From Bacteroides caecigallinarum (GTDB taxonomy: Bacteria; Bacteroidota; Bacteroidia; Bacteroidales; Bacteroidaceae), in NCBI RefSeq assembly GCF_021530995.1, contig NZ_JADYTF010000025.1:1-34347 (forward strand): a DNA stretch of 34,347 bases. The letters are read 5' to 3'. Each line of letters opens with the position of its first letter. Within the stretch, counting starts at the first letter, position 1. Both the position numbers and the translations under genes were made by a program. Below are positions 7,021-14,004 of the stretch, piece by piece. A model generated the notes under the pieces. The model had not been told where the DNA came from. It ran no database searches and saw only the letters and a list, made by a program, of their open reading frames with translations.

Positions 7021-8496
7021 TCAGAATTCAAGATTATGCCATATCGGACATTTATTCATAAAATCATACTGTGTTATACTGCGCAGCCCGTAATATAGAG
7101 TCCAGTATGTCTGCATGGCTGATATGTAGTTCCGGAGTGCAGAGTCTTTTTCTGTTGTCGCCGCATTTAAATCCAGTATAGATGATTTACCCATAAGATA
7201 AAGTTTGAGAGCCACTTCGTAACGCTTCGTGGCAGTGCGTTCCGTTTTTCGTGCGACACTTACCTGCTGCGACTGAAGATTGAACTGGCGTACCATTTTC
7301 CTGACATTCAGTTCGAAGTCAGTCATGGCCTGGGCCACCTGTGTCTCCACCAGTTCTACATTCGATTTTGCCACTTTCACTTTTCCCTTGCCTCGTCCCC
7401 AATCCAGTATAGGTATTGCTATAGAAAGACTCACATACTGCTGGTCGAGCGGATTGCTGTACGAATCCTTAAAAATATCTGCCGTCTGCGACAGACCGAA
7501 CTGCAGATACAGATCGGCCTTCAAGCCTCTTGACGCCTTAGCTGATGCCAGCTGACTGCGGCTTTCGAGTTTCTGCCTTTTATACAGGTCGATATCCGGA
7601 CTGTTTTCGTACGCCTGTCTGAGAGCCTCATCAAGCGGTACATTAAAATAGTATATGCTGTCTGCAGGAATTACTTCTATTTCCGCATCATCATTTATTC
7701 CGAGAAAAGAACGCAGAGTAAGCATGGCATCTTCAACCTCTATTCCGGCATTCATCATGTTTGTTTCCTCATTCAGTTTGTTCACTTCCAGTTGGAGCAT
7801 CTCATTTTCGGTGATACTGCCTATGTTATATCTTCCGCGCGCATATCTGTACAATGTATCGGCAGAAGCATAGTTGGAACGTGCTATATTAAGATTGGTC
7901 TGTGCCGAGGCAAGGGCATAGAAAAGCTGAGAGGTTCTTGATGCGATAAGTTCCATGGTCTCCGCATAAGTCTTGCATGCCTCACGGTATCTTACCGGCT
8001 CAATACGCTTGTCCCATTTCAGATAGTTATATCCGAAGAGCGACTGGCTGTAACCAACAGAAATCGGTTGGGTGTTATATGCCCTGCCATTGCTTCCAAA
8101 CTCATCAATCCTCTGTGTAGAGGTCTGTACGAAAAAGTTACCACCCGTGAAAGATACATTCTGGCTAATCTGCAATCCCAGGTCGGTACTCAACTTATTC
8201 TGACGGATGAACTGTTCAGTACCGTCCGGCTGGGTAATCTTGTTAATCTGCCGGTTAAGGTATGGATTGGAAATCAGACTTACCGACGGCAGATAGTTGG
8301 CACGGAAAGAACGGTAATTCCAATAGGCTGCACGGTATGTATGCCTTGCTGCCTGCACCTCCGGCGAATTATCGTGTGCCATCGATATGGCATCCTCAAG
8401 AGTGAGCGTAAGTTTTCTGTTTGTATCACCTGCATAGGCAATGCCTCCGGTATAAACTGTTAAAATTAAAGTCAGAAATATTCTTATTCGTTTCAT
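7021..8496 (-). CDS. TolC-family outer-membrane efflux protein
   Basis: The 491-residue protein begins with a signal peptide (MKRIRIFLTLILTVYTGGIA, cleaved about after YA). Two outer-membrane-factor repeats follow, with long helices and the typical starts LTLTLEDAISMAHDNSPEVQ (about 30-49) and FNVPLDEALRQAYENSPDID. It forms the trimeric exit duct for a tripartite pump with the adaptor encoded just downstream (21 bp gap). It is transcribed divergently from the NtrC-type regulator gene. A sigma54-like promoter lies 54-69 bp upstream of its start codon, and two palindromes lie further upstream. A C-terminal tail of about 20 residues after the last helix is not obviously conserved. Confidence 0.92.
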   Translation of the reverse strand: MKRIRIFLTLILTVYTGGIAYAGDTNRKLTLTLEDAISMAHDNSPEVQAARHTYRAAYWNYRSFRANYLPSVSLISNPYLNRQINKITQPDGTEQFIRQNKLSTDLGLQISQNVSFTGGNFFVQTSTQRIDEFGSNGRAYNTQPISVGYSQSLFGYNYLKWDKRIEPVRYREACKTYAETMELIASRTSQLFYALASAQTNLNIARSNYASADTLYRYARGRYNIGSITENEMLQLEVNKLNEETNMMNAGIEVEDAMLTLRSFLGINDDAEIEVIPADSIYYFNVPLDEALRQAYENSPDIDLYKRQKLESRSQLASAKASRGLKADLYLQFGLSQTADIFKDSYSNPLDQQYVSLSIAIPILDWGRGKGKVKVAKSNVELVETQVAQAMTDFELNVRKMVRQFNLQSQQVSVARKTERTATKRYEVALKLYLMGKSSILDLNAATTEKDSALRNYISAMQTYWTLYYGLRSITQYDFMNKCPIWHNLEF

Positions 8497-8549
8497 GGCA
8501 ACTGTAAGTCGATGAAGTTAAATGAAAATAATTTATCCAGTATATTTAA

Positions 8550-8565
8550 ATCAAAAACTATGCCA
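8550..8565 (-). promoter_or_regulatory. Candidate sigma54 (-24/-12) promoter for tolC-hlyD
   Basis: On the minus strand TGGCATAGTTTTTGAT fits the sigma54 pattern TGGCAC-N5-TTGC(A/T). The -24 TGGCA is intact. The -12 element is TTGA instead of TTGC. It would place the transcript start near 8538, about 40 bp before the tolC ATG. The two palindromes then lie about 85-118 bp upstream, a usual distance for enhancer sites of NtrC-type activators. The -12 mismatch lowers confidence. Confidence 0.5.
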
Positions 8566-8621
8566 TTATGCTATATCATTATTATTCAGATATTTAGAAG
8601 AAACAAATCATTTGCTATATC

Positions 8622-8656
8622 GTGCGTATACGCACAAAAAACGTGCGATAACGCAC
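8622..8656. promoter_or_regulatory. Tandem palindromic operator/enhancer between tolC and the NtrC-type regulator
   Basis: GTGCGTATACGCAC (8622-8635) is a perfect 14-bp palindrome. GTGCGATAACGCAC (8643-8656) is a near-perfect copy. Both share the outer context C-GTGCG-N4-CGCAC-A. Their centres are 21 bp apart, two helical turns, so two dimers would bind the same DNA face. A half-site GTGCG recurs at 8697-8701 beside the regulator start codon. The likely binder is the NtrC-type regulator encoded at 8704. Confidence 0.75.
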
Positions 8657-8679
8657 ATACAACACATCGTTTAAAGTAT

Positions 8680-8687
8680 TATATTTG
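8680..8687 (+). promoter_or_regulatory. -7 box for the response-regulator gene
   Basis: TATATTTG matches the Bacteroides -7 consensus TAnnTTTG, 16 bp before the ATG at 8704. There is no clear TTTG at -33. The GTGCG half-site at 8697-8701 would lie at the transcript start, which suggests autoregulation. Confidence 0.45.
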
Positions 8688-8703
8688 CAAAAACTTGTGC
8701 GAC

Positions 8704-10071
8704 ATGGAAGACAAAGGAAAAATACTTATTATAGACGACAATGAAGATGTGCTGTTTGCATTAAACCTACTGCTGGAGCCATATATGGAAAAAATCAAAG
8801 TGACTACCCAGCCCTCGAGGATAAAGCACTTCATGGAAACTTTCAATCCGGACGTGATACTTCTGGATATGAATTTCTGCCGCGACGCAATAAGCGGTAA
8901 TGAGGGGTTTGAATATCTGGAACAAATATTGAGCATTGACCCTAAGGCTGTTGTGGTATTCATGACAGCATACGCCGACACAGAAAAGGCTGTAAGGGCT
9001 ATAAAGGCTGGTGCTACAGATTTCATCTCAAAGCCTTGGGAAAAGGAGAAACTGCTTGCCACACTGTCGTCTGCAATCAAACTAAGCAAATCGAACAAGG
9101 AAATCAACAGATTGCGCGAACAGGTATCGGCTATGGGGAACGAATCGCCGATATCGGATTTCATAGGAGAATCTCCGGCCGTAAGGAAGCTGAAGGACAC
9201 GATATACAGACTGTCTGAGACGGATGCCAACATCCTGATATTAGGCGAGAACGGTACGGGTAAGGACATGGTGGCACGCATGGTGAAGAGCCTTTCTCCA
9301 CGTGCCGGAGAAAGTTTTATCACCATAGACCTTGGGAGCATACCCGAACAGTTGTTCGAGAGTGAGCTTTTCGGATATGAAAAAGGTGCGTTTACAGACG
9401 CAAGAAAGTCAAAACCGGGAAGAATGGAGATGGCATCGGGGGGTACACTGTTTCTTGATGAGATAGGAAACCTGTCATTGCCTATGCAGGCAAAACTACT
9501 CACAGCATTAGAGAAAAGGTATATCACAAGGCTTGGAGGAGTGGAACATACACCGATAGACATACGTCTGATATCTGCCACCAACTCAAACCTTCAAGAC
9601 ATGATAGATGAAGGGAAGTTCCGCCAGGACCTCCTCTACCGCATAAATACCATAGAACTGCACATTCCGCCACTCAGGGAAAGAGGAAACGACATCATAC
9701 TGCTGGCAGAGCATTTCCTGAAGATATACAACAGGAAGTACAGAAAAGAAATCTCCAGCATCAACAGGGATGCAAAAAACAAACTCATGAAATATTCATG
9801 GCCGGGAAATGTGAGAGAACTTCAGCACGTAATAGAAAGGGCTGTGATATTGAGCGACAACAGTTCGCTGCGTACCGACGACTTTATTTTCGCACATAAC
9901 GCCAAGGAACAGAAAAGCCTGCCGGACGAGGAACTGAACCTAGAGGCTTTGGAAAGAAAGGCGATAGAAAAAGCCATAAAGGTAACGAACGGGAATTACA
10001 CTATGGCTGCCGAGCTTTTAGGTATAAGCAGATTCGCACTTTACAGAAAAATAGACAAACTACAACTCTAA
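8704..10071 (+). CDS. NtrC-type (sigma54-dependent) response regulator
   Basis: The 455-residue protein starts at the ATG at 8704, which begins the receiver domain (MEDKGKILIIDDNEDVLF). An in-frame upstream ATG at 8512 would add 64 residues read through the operator region and is rejected. The domains are a receiver (1-125, phospho-acceptor D55 in ILLDMNF), an AAA+ sigma54-interaction domain (about 150-375) and a Fis-type HTH at the C-terminus (NYTMAAELLGISRFALYRKI). Visible AAA+ motifs are Walker A GENGTGKD (181-188), the GAFTDA loop (228-233) and Walker B GGTLFLDE. The kinase gene follows after 10 bp. The divergent efflux genes are the obvious target. Confidence 0.95.
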   Translation: MEDKGKILIIDDNEDVLFALNLLLEPYMEKIKVTTQPSRIKHFMETFNPDVILLDMNFCRDAISGNEGFEYLEQILSIDPKAVVVFMTAYADTEKAVRAIKAGATDFISKPWEKEKLLATLSSAIKLSKSNKEINRLREQVSAMGNESPISDFIGESPAVRKLKDTIYRLSETDANILILGENGTGKDMVARMVKSLSPRAGESFITIDLGSIPEQLFESELFGYEKGAFTDARKSKPGRMEMASGGTLFLDEIGNLSLPMQAKLLTALEKRYITRLGGVEHTPIDIRLISATNSNLQDMIDEGKFRQDLLYRINTIELHIPPLRERGNDIILLAEHFLKIYNRKYRKEISSINRDAKNKLMKYSWPGNVRELQHVIERAVILSDNSSLRTDDFIFAHNAKEQKSLPDEELNLEALERKAIEKAIKVTNGNYTMAAELLGISRFALYRKIDKLQL

Positions 10072-10081
10072 TTCATCAGGT

Positions 10082-11362
10082 ATGGGAAGATTCAATATCT
10101 ACATATTGACAAATACGGTCGCGCTGTTTTTGTGTATGGCAGGAACGGTTTACTGTATGCATACTAAACTCGTTTTCTCCTGTCTGCTTTGTTCTGTTCT
10201 ATGTCTGCTCGTAATAATAAACATATACCGGCTGCAGAACAAACAGACAAAGATGATAAAGAAAGCCATAGAATGCCTGAAATCGAAAGACACAAGCAGT
10301 ATAATAACTCCCCCTTTCAAGGACAGGAAGATATCCGAACTGGCAGAGACTCTGACATTCATCATAAAGGACCTGAAAAGCTCTGCCATGGAAGACGAGA
10401 CGAAATACCAGTACTACAAGAACCTGATGAACAGTGTAGATACCGCCGTAATCTCTACATATAAGGACGGAAGAATTATATGGATGAACAAATCAGCAAA
10501 AAGTATCTTAGGGCCGGAGGTATTCAAACTGCCGGAAGACATTCAGGATGCACTGAACAATAAGGAAAAGATAGTACACAGAAAGAAACAGGAATCAACA
10601 CTCGATTTATCTGTTTCATGTACCAGGATTTCCGTTCACGGACGGGAACAATTCATCGTGAGCATGAGCAATATCCATTCTGCACTGGAAAAGAACGAAA
10701 TGGAGGCATGGCAAAAACTCATCAGGGTACTGACGCATGAGATTATGAATTCCATCACGCCTATCATTTCATTGTCGGACACCTTGCAAGAAAGAAGCGC
10801 AGAATTCCCAATAAACGAAAGTACTCAGAGAAACATTTCTCAGGGACTGGGAATAATAAACCGTCGCTGTAAGGGACTGATGGAGTTTGTTGACAACTAC
10901 AGGAAACTTACACGAATATCTGCACCAGTAAAAAGCGAAATAAAAGTTTATGACTTTTTGAAGGATATCGAAGGACTTACTGCCACTGACTACATACATT
11001 TTAGTATTGAAGACAATGATATGACTCTATCAGCCGACAGGGCACAATTGGAACAGGTATTCCTGAACATTATAAAAAATGCTACTGAAGCATGCAGGAA
11101 TGCGGAGAATCCTAGAATAGAAGTATCAGTCGTATACCACAAAAATGACTCTATAAAATTCACTATTTCCGATAACGGCGAGGGAATCATACCTGAAGTG
11201 AAGGAAAGAATCTTCGTTCCGTTCTTCACAACCAAGCCAAACGGTTCAGGTATAGGTTTGAGTCTCTGCAAACAGATAATTACCCTGCACGACGGATTTA
11301 TTAATGTAGAATCAAAAGTCGGCTACGGAACAGTATTTACGATTATAATGGGAAAATCATGA
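10082..11362 (+). CDS. Membrane sensor histidine kinase, partner of the NtrC-type regulator
   Basis: The 426-residue protein has two close N-terminal membrane spans (about 7-24 and 28-48) with almost no periplasmic loop. A linker and a PAS-like domain (about 108-195, VDTAVISTYKDGRIIWMNKS) follow. The dimerisation/phospho-acceptor helix has His219 in RVLTHEIMNSITPI. The ATPase domain has N-box QVFLNIIKNATEAC, G1 ISDNGEGI and G2 GSGIGLSL. The short loop suggests that it senses a membrane or cytoplasmic signal. It starts 10 bp after the regulator stop, so the pair is an operon. Its stop overlaps the stop of the convergent L,D-transpeptidase gene. Confidence 0.94.
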   Translation: MGRFNIYILTNTVALFLCMAGTVYCMHTKLVFSCLLCSVLCLLVIINIYRLQNKQTKMIKKAIECLKSKDTSSIITPPFKDRKISELAETLTFIIKDLKSSAMEDETKYQYYKNLMNSVDTAVISTYKDGRIIWMNKSAKSILGPEVFKLPEDIQDALNNKEKIVHRKKQESTLDLSVSCTRISVHGREQFIVSMSNIHSALEKNEMEAWQKLIRVLTHEIMNSITPIISLSDTLQERSAEFPINESTQRNISQGLGIINRRCKGLMEFVDNYRKLTRISAPVKSEIKVYDFLKDIEGLTATDYIHFSIEDNDMTLSADRAQLEQVFLNIIKNATEACRNAENPRIEVSVVYHKNDSIKFTISDNGEGIIPEVKERIFVPFFTTKPNGSGIGLSLCKQIITLHDGFINVESKVGYGTVFTIIMGKS

Positions 11363-12067
11363 TTTCTTTCCGTCAGTCACATCAGACAGAATCTCACTCT
11401 GTGCGAAGTATTCAGGTTTTTCGGCATAAATGTACATCACGCTTCCACCCTTTATTGCATCAATAATTGGTTTGGAAATCTTTTGAGGAAGTGCAGGACA
11501 TCCAAGACTTCTACCCAGACGACCACCGCCTTTTATCACTGAAGGATTGGCATACGATGCTCCATGCACCACTATGGCACGTTCCTTAGCCTTATCGTTT
11601 ATCCCCTTTTCCAGTCCATTAAGGATAAGCGAATACCCGTTACCTCCGTTATAGGTAGTCTCAGTAAGATAGAATCCTAAAGAGCTTTTATAAGAACCAT
11701 ATTCGTTTGAGAATGATGTAGCATAGTTTTCGCCGCTGTTTCTGCCATGCGATACAAGAGAGTTGAAAAGCATCTTGCGGTTCTTCATATCGAACACATA
11801 GAGACGCTTCTCTGTCGACGGTTTGGAGAAATCTATAAGTGTGAGAATATCACGATGACGGTTTTCGATTTTCCTGTATCCTTCTACGGCCTGGCGAAAA
11901 GCCTTATAATTGACAATTCCCTCAAGCTGCATAGACGCATAAAGATTGGCACATTCGTCAACCTCTGAAGGAGAATGTACCAGCATGCCAATGGCAAAAG
12001 ACGGTGCCATGGCAGGAACTACAAAGCCGGAACAAACAAGAAATATAGATATTAATATATTGCGCAT
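11357..12067 (-). CDS. Murein L,D-transpeptidase catalytic-domain protein (YkuD_2-type)
   Basis: The 236-residue protein starts at the ATG at 12067; the slightly longer version needs a TTG. An N-terminal signal segment (MRNILISIFLVCSGFVVPAM) is followed by a catalytic domain (about 85-215). The active-site pair is a histidine in IVVHGASYAN and a cysteine in LGRSLGCPALP (about residues 168 and 190). Members of this family (PF13645) have the L,D-transpeptidase fold and likely act on peptidoglycan peptides in the periplasm. The preceding gene on the same strand is a second L,D-transpeptidase of another family, 101 bp upstream. The last 6 bases, TCATGA, are shared with the kinase gene on the other strand. 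Confidence 0.88.
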   Translation of the reverse strand: MRNILISIFLVCSGFVVPAMAPSFAIGMLVHSPSEVDECANLYASMQLEGIVNYKAFRQAVEGYRKIENRHRDILTLIDFSKPSTEKRLYVFDMKNRKMLFNSLVSHGRNSGENYATSFSNEYGSYKSSLGFYLTETTYNGGNGYSLILNGLEKGINDKAKERAIVVHGASYANPSVIKGGGRLGRSLGCPALPQKISKPIIDAIKGGSVMYIYAEKPEYFAQSEILSDVTDGKKS

Positions 12068-12094
12068 TATCAAAAACTATGAAAAACTCAGGCG

Positions 12095-12102
12095 CAAAGA
12101 TA
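12095..12102 (-). promoter_or_regulatory. -7 box for the YkuD_2-type gene
   Basis: On the minus strand TATCTTTG fits TAnnTTTG, 28 bp before the ATG at 12067. No TTTG is seen at the expected -33 distance. The gene may therefore also be read from the upstream transpeptidase promoter. Confidence 0.4.
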
Positions 12103-12168
12103 ATGCATTATATTAATATCTCTGAAAATCAGAAGGTTAAAAAACTCAATGAAATGTTATACCGGAGT

Positions 12169-13185
12169 TCATTCAATGACTACAACCAGACTTTCCTGCA
12201 CCGGAGCCCAATCGTAAACGAATTTGGCGTGCGAAGTGGCATTACGTACACACATGTGTGAACGTGGAGTGGTACCCAAACTCCAGCTGTATTCTATCAT
12301 TTTTGTGTCAGGAACATTTACAGGCACTCCATGGATATATGCACCATTAGTGAAACGACTTGCATACGGTGCATATCCGCCTACAGCACTCGAACCGTCC
12401 TTCAGGAAAATCATCTTCTGCTTTCTTTCCTGAATGAGATACATGCCTAGTGGCGTTTCCTGAGCATACGGAGGATAATGACGTCCGGTGGTGGCAGGAT
12501 TAATACTCCTAACCTTCCATTCTGTTTTTGCCACTCTTTCAAGAGTTGTTATATTCTGGTCCCCACGGTCAACGAAAACAACATGATGGAAGTTTGTAGA
12601 ATCGGGAAGCATCTTTACATATCTCTCTGGAACATACCATTCATCATCGAACGTGGCAGGGCGTATATGTATATATCCACCTTTTCTTCCAAGAACAGAA
12701 GCTAAAGAGCCGTCACGACCATAACGCTCTGGGGTAACGGTATCAGACAACAGATACAAAGGTACAGACTGATATCTTTCCACTCCCAAAGTATCAGATA
12801 CACGCTTGTATTCATTCCTGACAAATCTCCTGACCAATGGTGCTTCACCGTTTCTGTTTCTGTAGTTCTGTATGACACACCATTTTCCCGATTCAGGTTC
12901 CATATTCTCGACGTATGCCAGACACTTCTTCATGACATTCCACTTTATGGAACGTACAGTGTCCTTGTAAGGATATACATCTTCAAGAGTATATTTATCG
13001 AATAAAAGTTCTTTGGTGATTTTTATGTCTTCAGCCGTTATCGGCTTTTCCTGAAACAGTTCTGTAATTGTGATACTTTCAAGCAATTCCTCTACTTTCT
13101 CCAGCGGGACAACACCTTCACCTTTTCTTATTTCGCATCCGGAAACAAGAAAAACAAGAAGTAAAGAAATTACAAACGCTTTCAT
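12169..13185 (-). CDS. Lipoprotein L,D-transpeptidase (YkuD domain)
   Basis: The 338-residue protein starts at the ATG at 13185. It has a lipoprotein signal (MKAFVISLLLVFLVSGC) with the lipidated cysteine at 17. The N-terminal 200 residues contain no family I recognise, perhaps a substrate-positioning domain. The C-terminal YkuD fold has GAYIHGVPVNV (His near 285) and SHMCVRNATSHAKFVYDWAP (catalytic Cys near 312), the HxC-type active site. A nine-codon upstream extension to a TTG/ATG-like start is unlikely because the promoter at 13210-13240 leaves only a short leader. It should cross-link or anchor peptidoglycan in the periplasm, tethered to a membrane. Confidence 0.88.
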   Translation of the reverse strand: MKAFVISLLLVFLVSGCEIRKGEGVVPLEKVEELLESITITELFQEKPITAEDIKITKELLFDKYTLEDVYPYKDTVRSIKWNVMKKCLAYVENMEPESGKWCVIQNYRNRNGEAPLVRRFVRNEYKRVSDTLGVERYQSVPLYLLSDTVTPERYGRDGSLASVLGRKGGYIHIRPATFDDEWYVPERYVKMLPDSTNFHHVVFVDRGDQNITTLERVAKTEWKVRSINPATTGRHYPPYAQETPLGMYLIQERKQKMIFLKDGSSAVGGYAPYASRFTNGAYIHGVPVNVPDTKMIEYSWSLGTTPRSHMCVRNATSHAKFVYDWAPVQESLVVVIE

Positions 13186-13209
13186 AGTCGATTGATTATC
13201 TGTTTGACA

Positions 13210-13240
13210 CAAAGATAGTATTTTAAAATTAGTTTACAAA
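13210..13240 (-). promoter_or_regulatory. Canonical Bacteroides promoter for the lipoprotein L,D-transpeptidase
   Basis: On the minus strand TTTG (plus 13237-13240), a 19-bp spacer and TATCTTTG (plus 13210-13217) match both boxes perfectly. The transcript would start near 13203, about 17 bases before the ATG at 13185. That supports the shorter start. Confidence 0.75.
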
Positions 13241-13273
13241 TACTAAACGCAGATTTATTGTAATTATAAATTA

Positions 13274-13897
13274 TTAAACCTCTGTATCTATATTTTCATC
13301 AATAAAACGCAATGTCTCCACTTTTTCCAGACGTGCCCTCAACTTAGGCATCGAAGATTTTCTGATTCTCAGCTTCATCAGACAATCCATATCATACGAC
13401 TGTTCGAGAATCTCCGGCTCCTCTTCCTTCACAATCCTCATTACATCGTTCATAAAAGGATATTCAAACGCAAAAGACACATCCTCGTCAACAGTTTTCT
13501 CTATCACTACAGCTTCATCAAGAGCCTGAGCGGCAGCAGTCTTATATGCGACAATAAGACCACTCGTACCCAACTTTATTCCTCCGAAATATCTCACCAC
13601 AATAACAAGAATATCGGTAAGTCCGAAAGAATTTATCTGACCGAGTATAGGACGTCCTGCAGTACCTGAAGGTTCACCATTATCATTGGCACGGAAATCC
13701 TTTCTCTCTGCCCCAAGCATATAGGCATAACACACGTGGCGGGCATCATAATATTTCTTCTGATACTCCTCAAGGTATGTCTTTATCTCTCCAAGTGTAC
13801 GGACCGGAAGAGCAATGGCTATGAATTTGCTTCGCTTTTCTGTGTAAATTGATTCGGAAATCCCCTCTATGGTCTTATATGTATCTTCCTGCTGCAT
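13274..13897 (-). CDS. YigZ/IMPACT family protein
   Basis: The 207-residue protein starts at the ATG at 13897 (MQQEDTYKTIEG). Its N-terminal IMPACT/UPF0029 domain (about 15-125) shows DARHVCYAYMLG, RANDNGEPSGTAGRPIL and VIVVRYFGGIKLGTSGLIVA, all diagnostic. A C-terminal DUF1949-like ferredoxin-fold domain follows (about 135-200). Bacterial YigZ proteins are widespread and have been linked to translation and possibly RNA binding, but the molecular activity is not settled. The upstream promoter overlaps the terminator of the glucosidase operon. The gene is separated from the transpeptidases by its own downstream gap. Confidence 0.93.
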   Translation of the reverse strand: MQQEDTYKTIEGISESIYTEKRSKFIAIALPVRTLGEIKTYLEEYQKKYYDARHVCYAYMLGAERKDFRANDNGEPSGTAGRPILGQINSFGLTDILVIVVRYFGGIKLGTSGLIVAYKTAAAQALDEAVVIEKTVDEDVSFAFEYPFMNDVMRIVKEEEPEILEQSYDMDCLMKLRIRKSSMPKLRARLEKVETLRFIDENIDTEV

Positions 13898-13921
13898 TTT
13901 GTGATGTTTTGAATGATAATG

Positions 13922-13952
13922 CAAAGGTAATTATTTAATGTTTACAAACAAA
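13922..13952 (-). promoter_or_regulatory. Canonical promoter of the YigZ gene
   Basis: On the minus strand TTTG (plus 13949-13952), 19 bp and TACCTTTG (plus 13922-13929) match the consensus exactly. The -33 box lies inside the U-tract of the upstream GH3 terminator. Confidence 0.75.
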
Positions 13953-13982
13953 AAAGCCCGGCCATTTCAAAATGACCAGGCT
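13950..13982 (-). terminator. Intrinsic terminator of the PUL operon after GH3
   Basis: Read on the minus strand, AGCCTGGTCATTT pairs with AAATGGCCGGGCT using two G-U pairs. The stem is about 13 bp with a very small loop, followed by TTTTTTG. It begins 22 bp after the GH3 stop. The pairing uses G-U wobbles that work only on this strand, so it is directional. Confidence 0.82.
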
Positions 13983-14004
13983 CGTTAAAAGCAATCAGAC
14001 AATG

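Noticed and set aside
8512-8703. Longer start for the NtrC-type regulator
   Set aside because: The extra 64 residues are translated from the divergent operator/promoter region and do not belong to the receiver fold; a good -7 box lies between the two starts.
8679-9584. 301-codon minus-strand frame inside the response-regulator gene
   Set aside because: It is Ser-rich, antisense to a well-conserved AAA+ regulator and has no family features.
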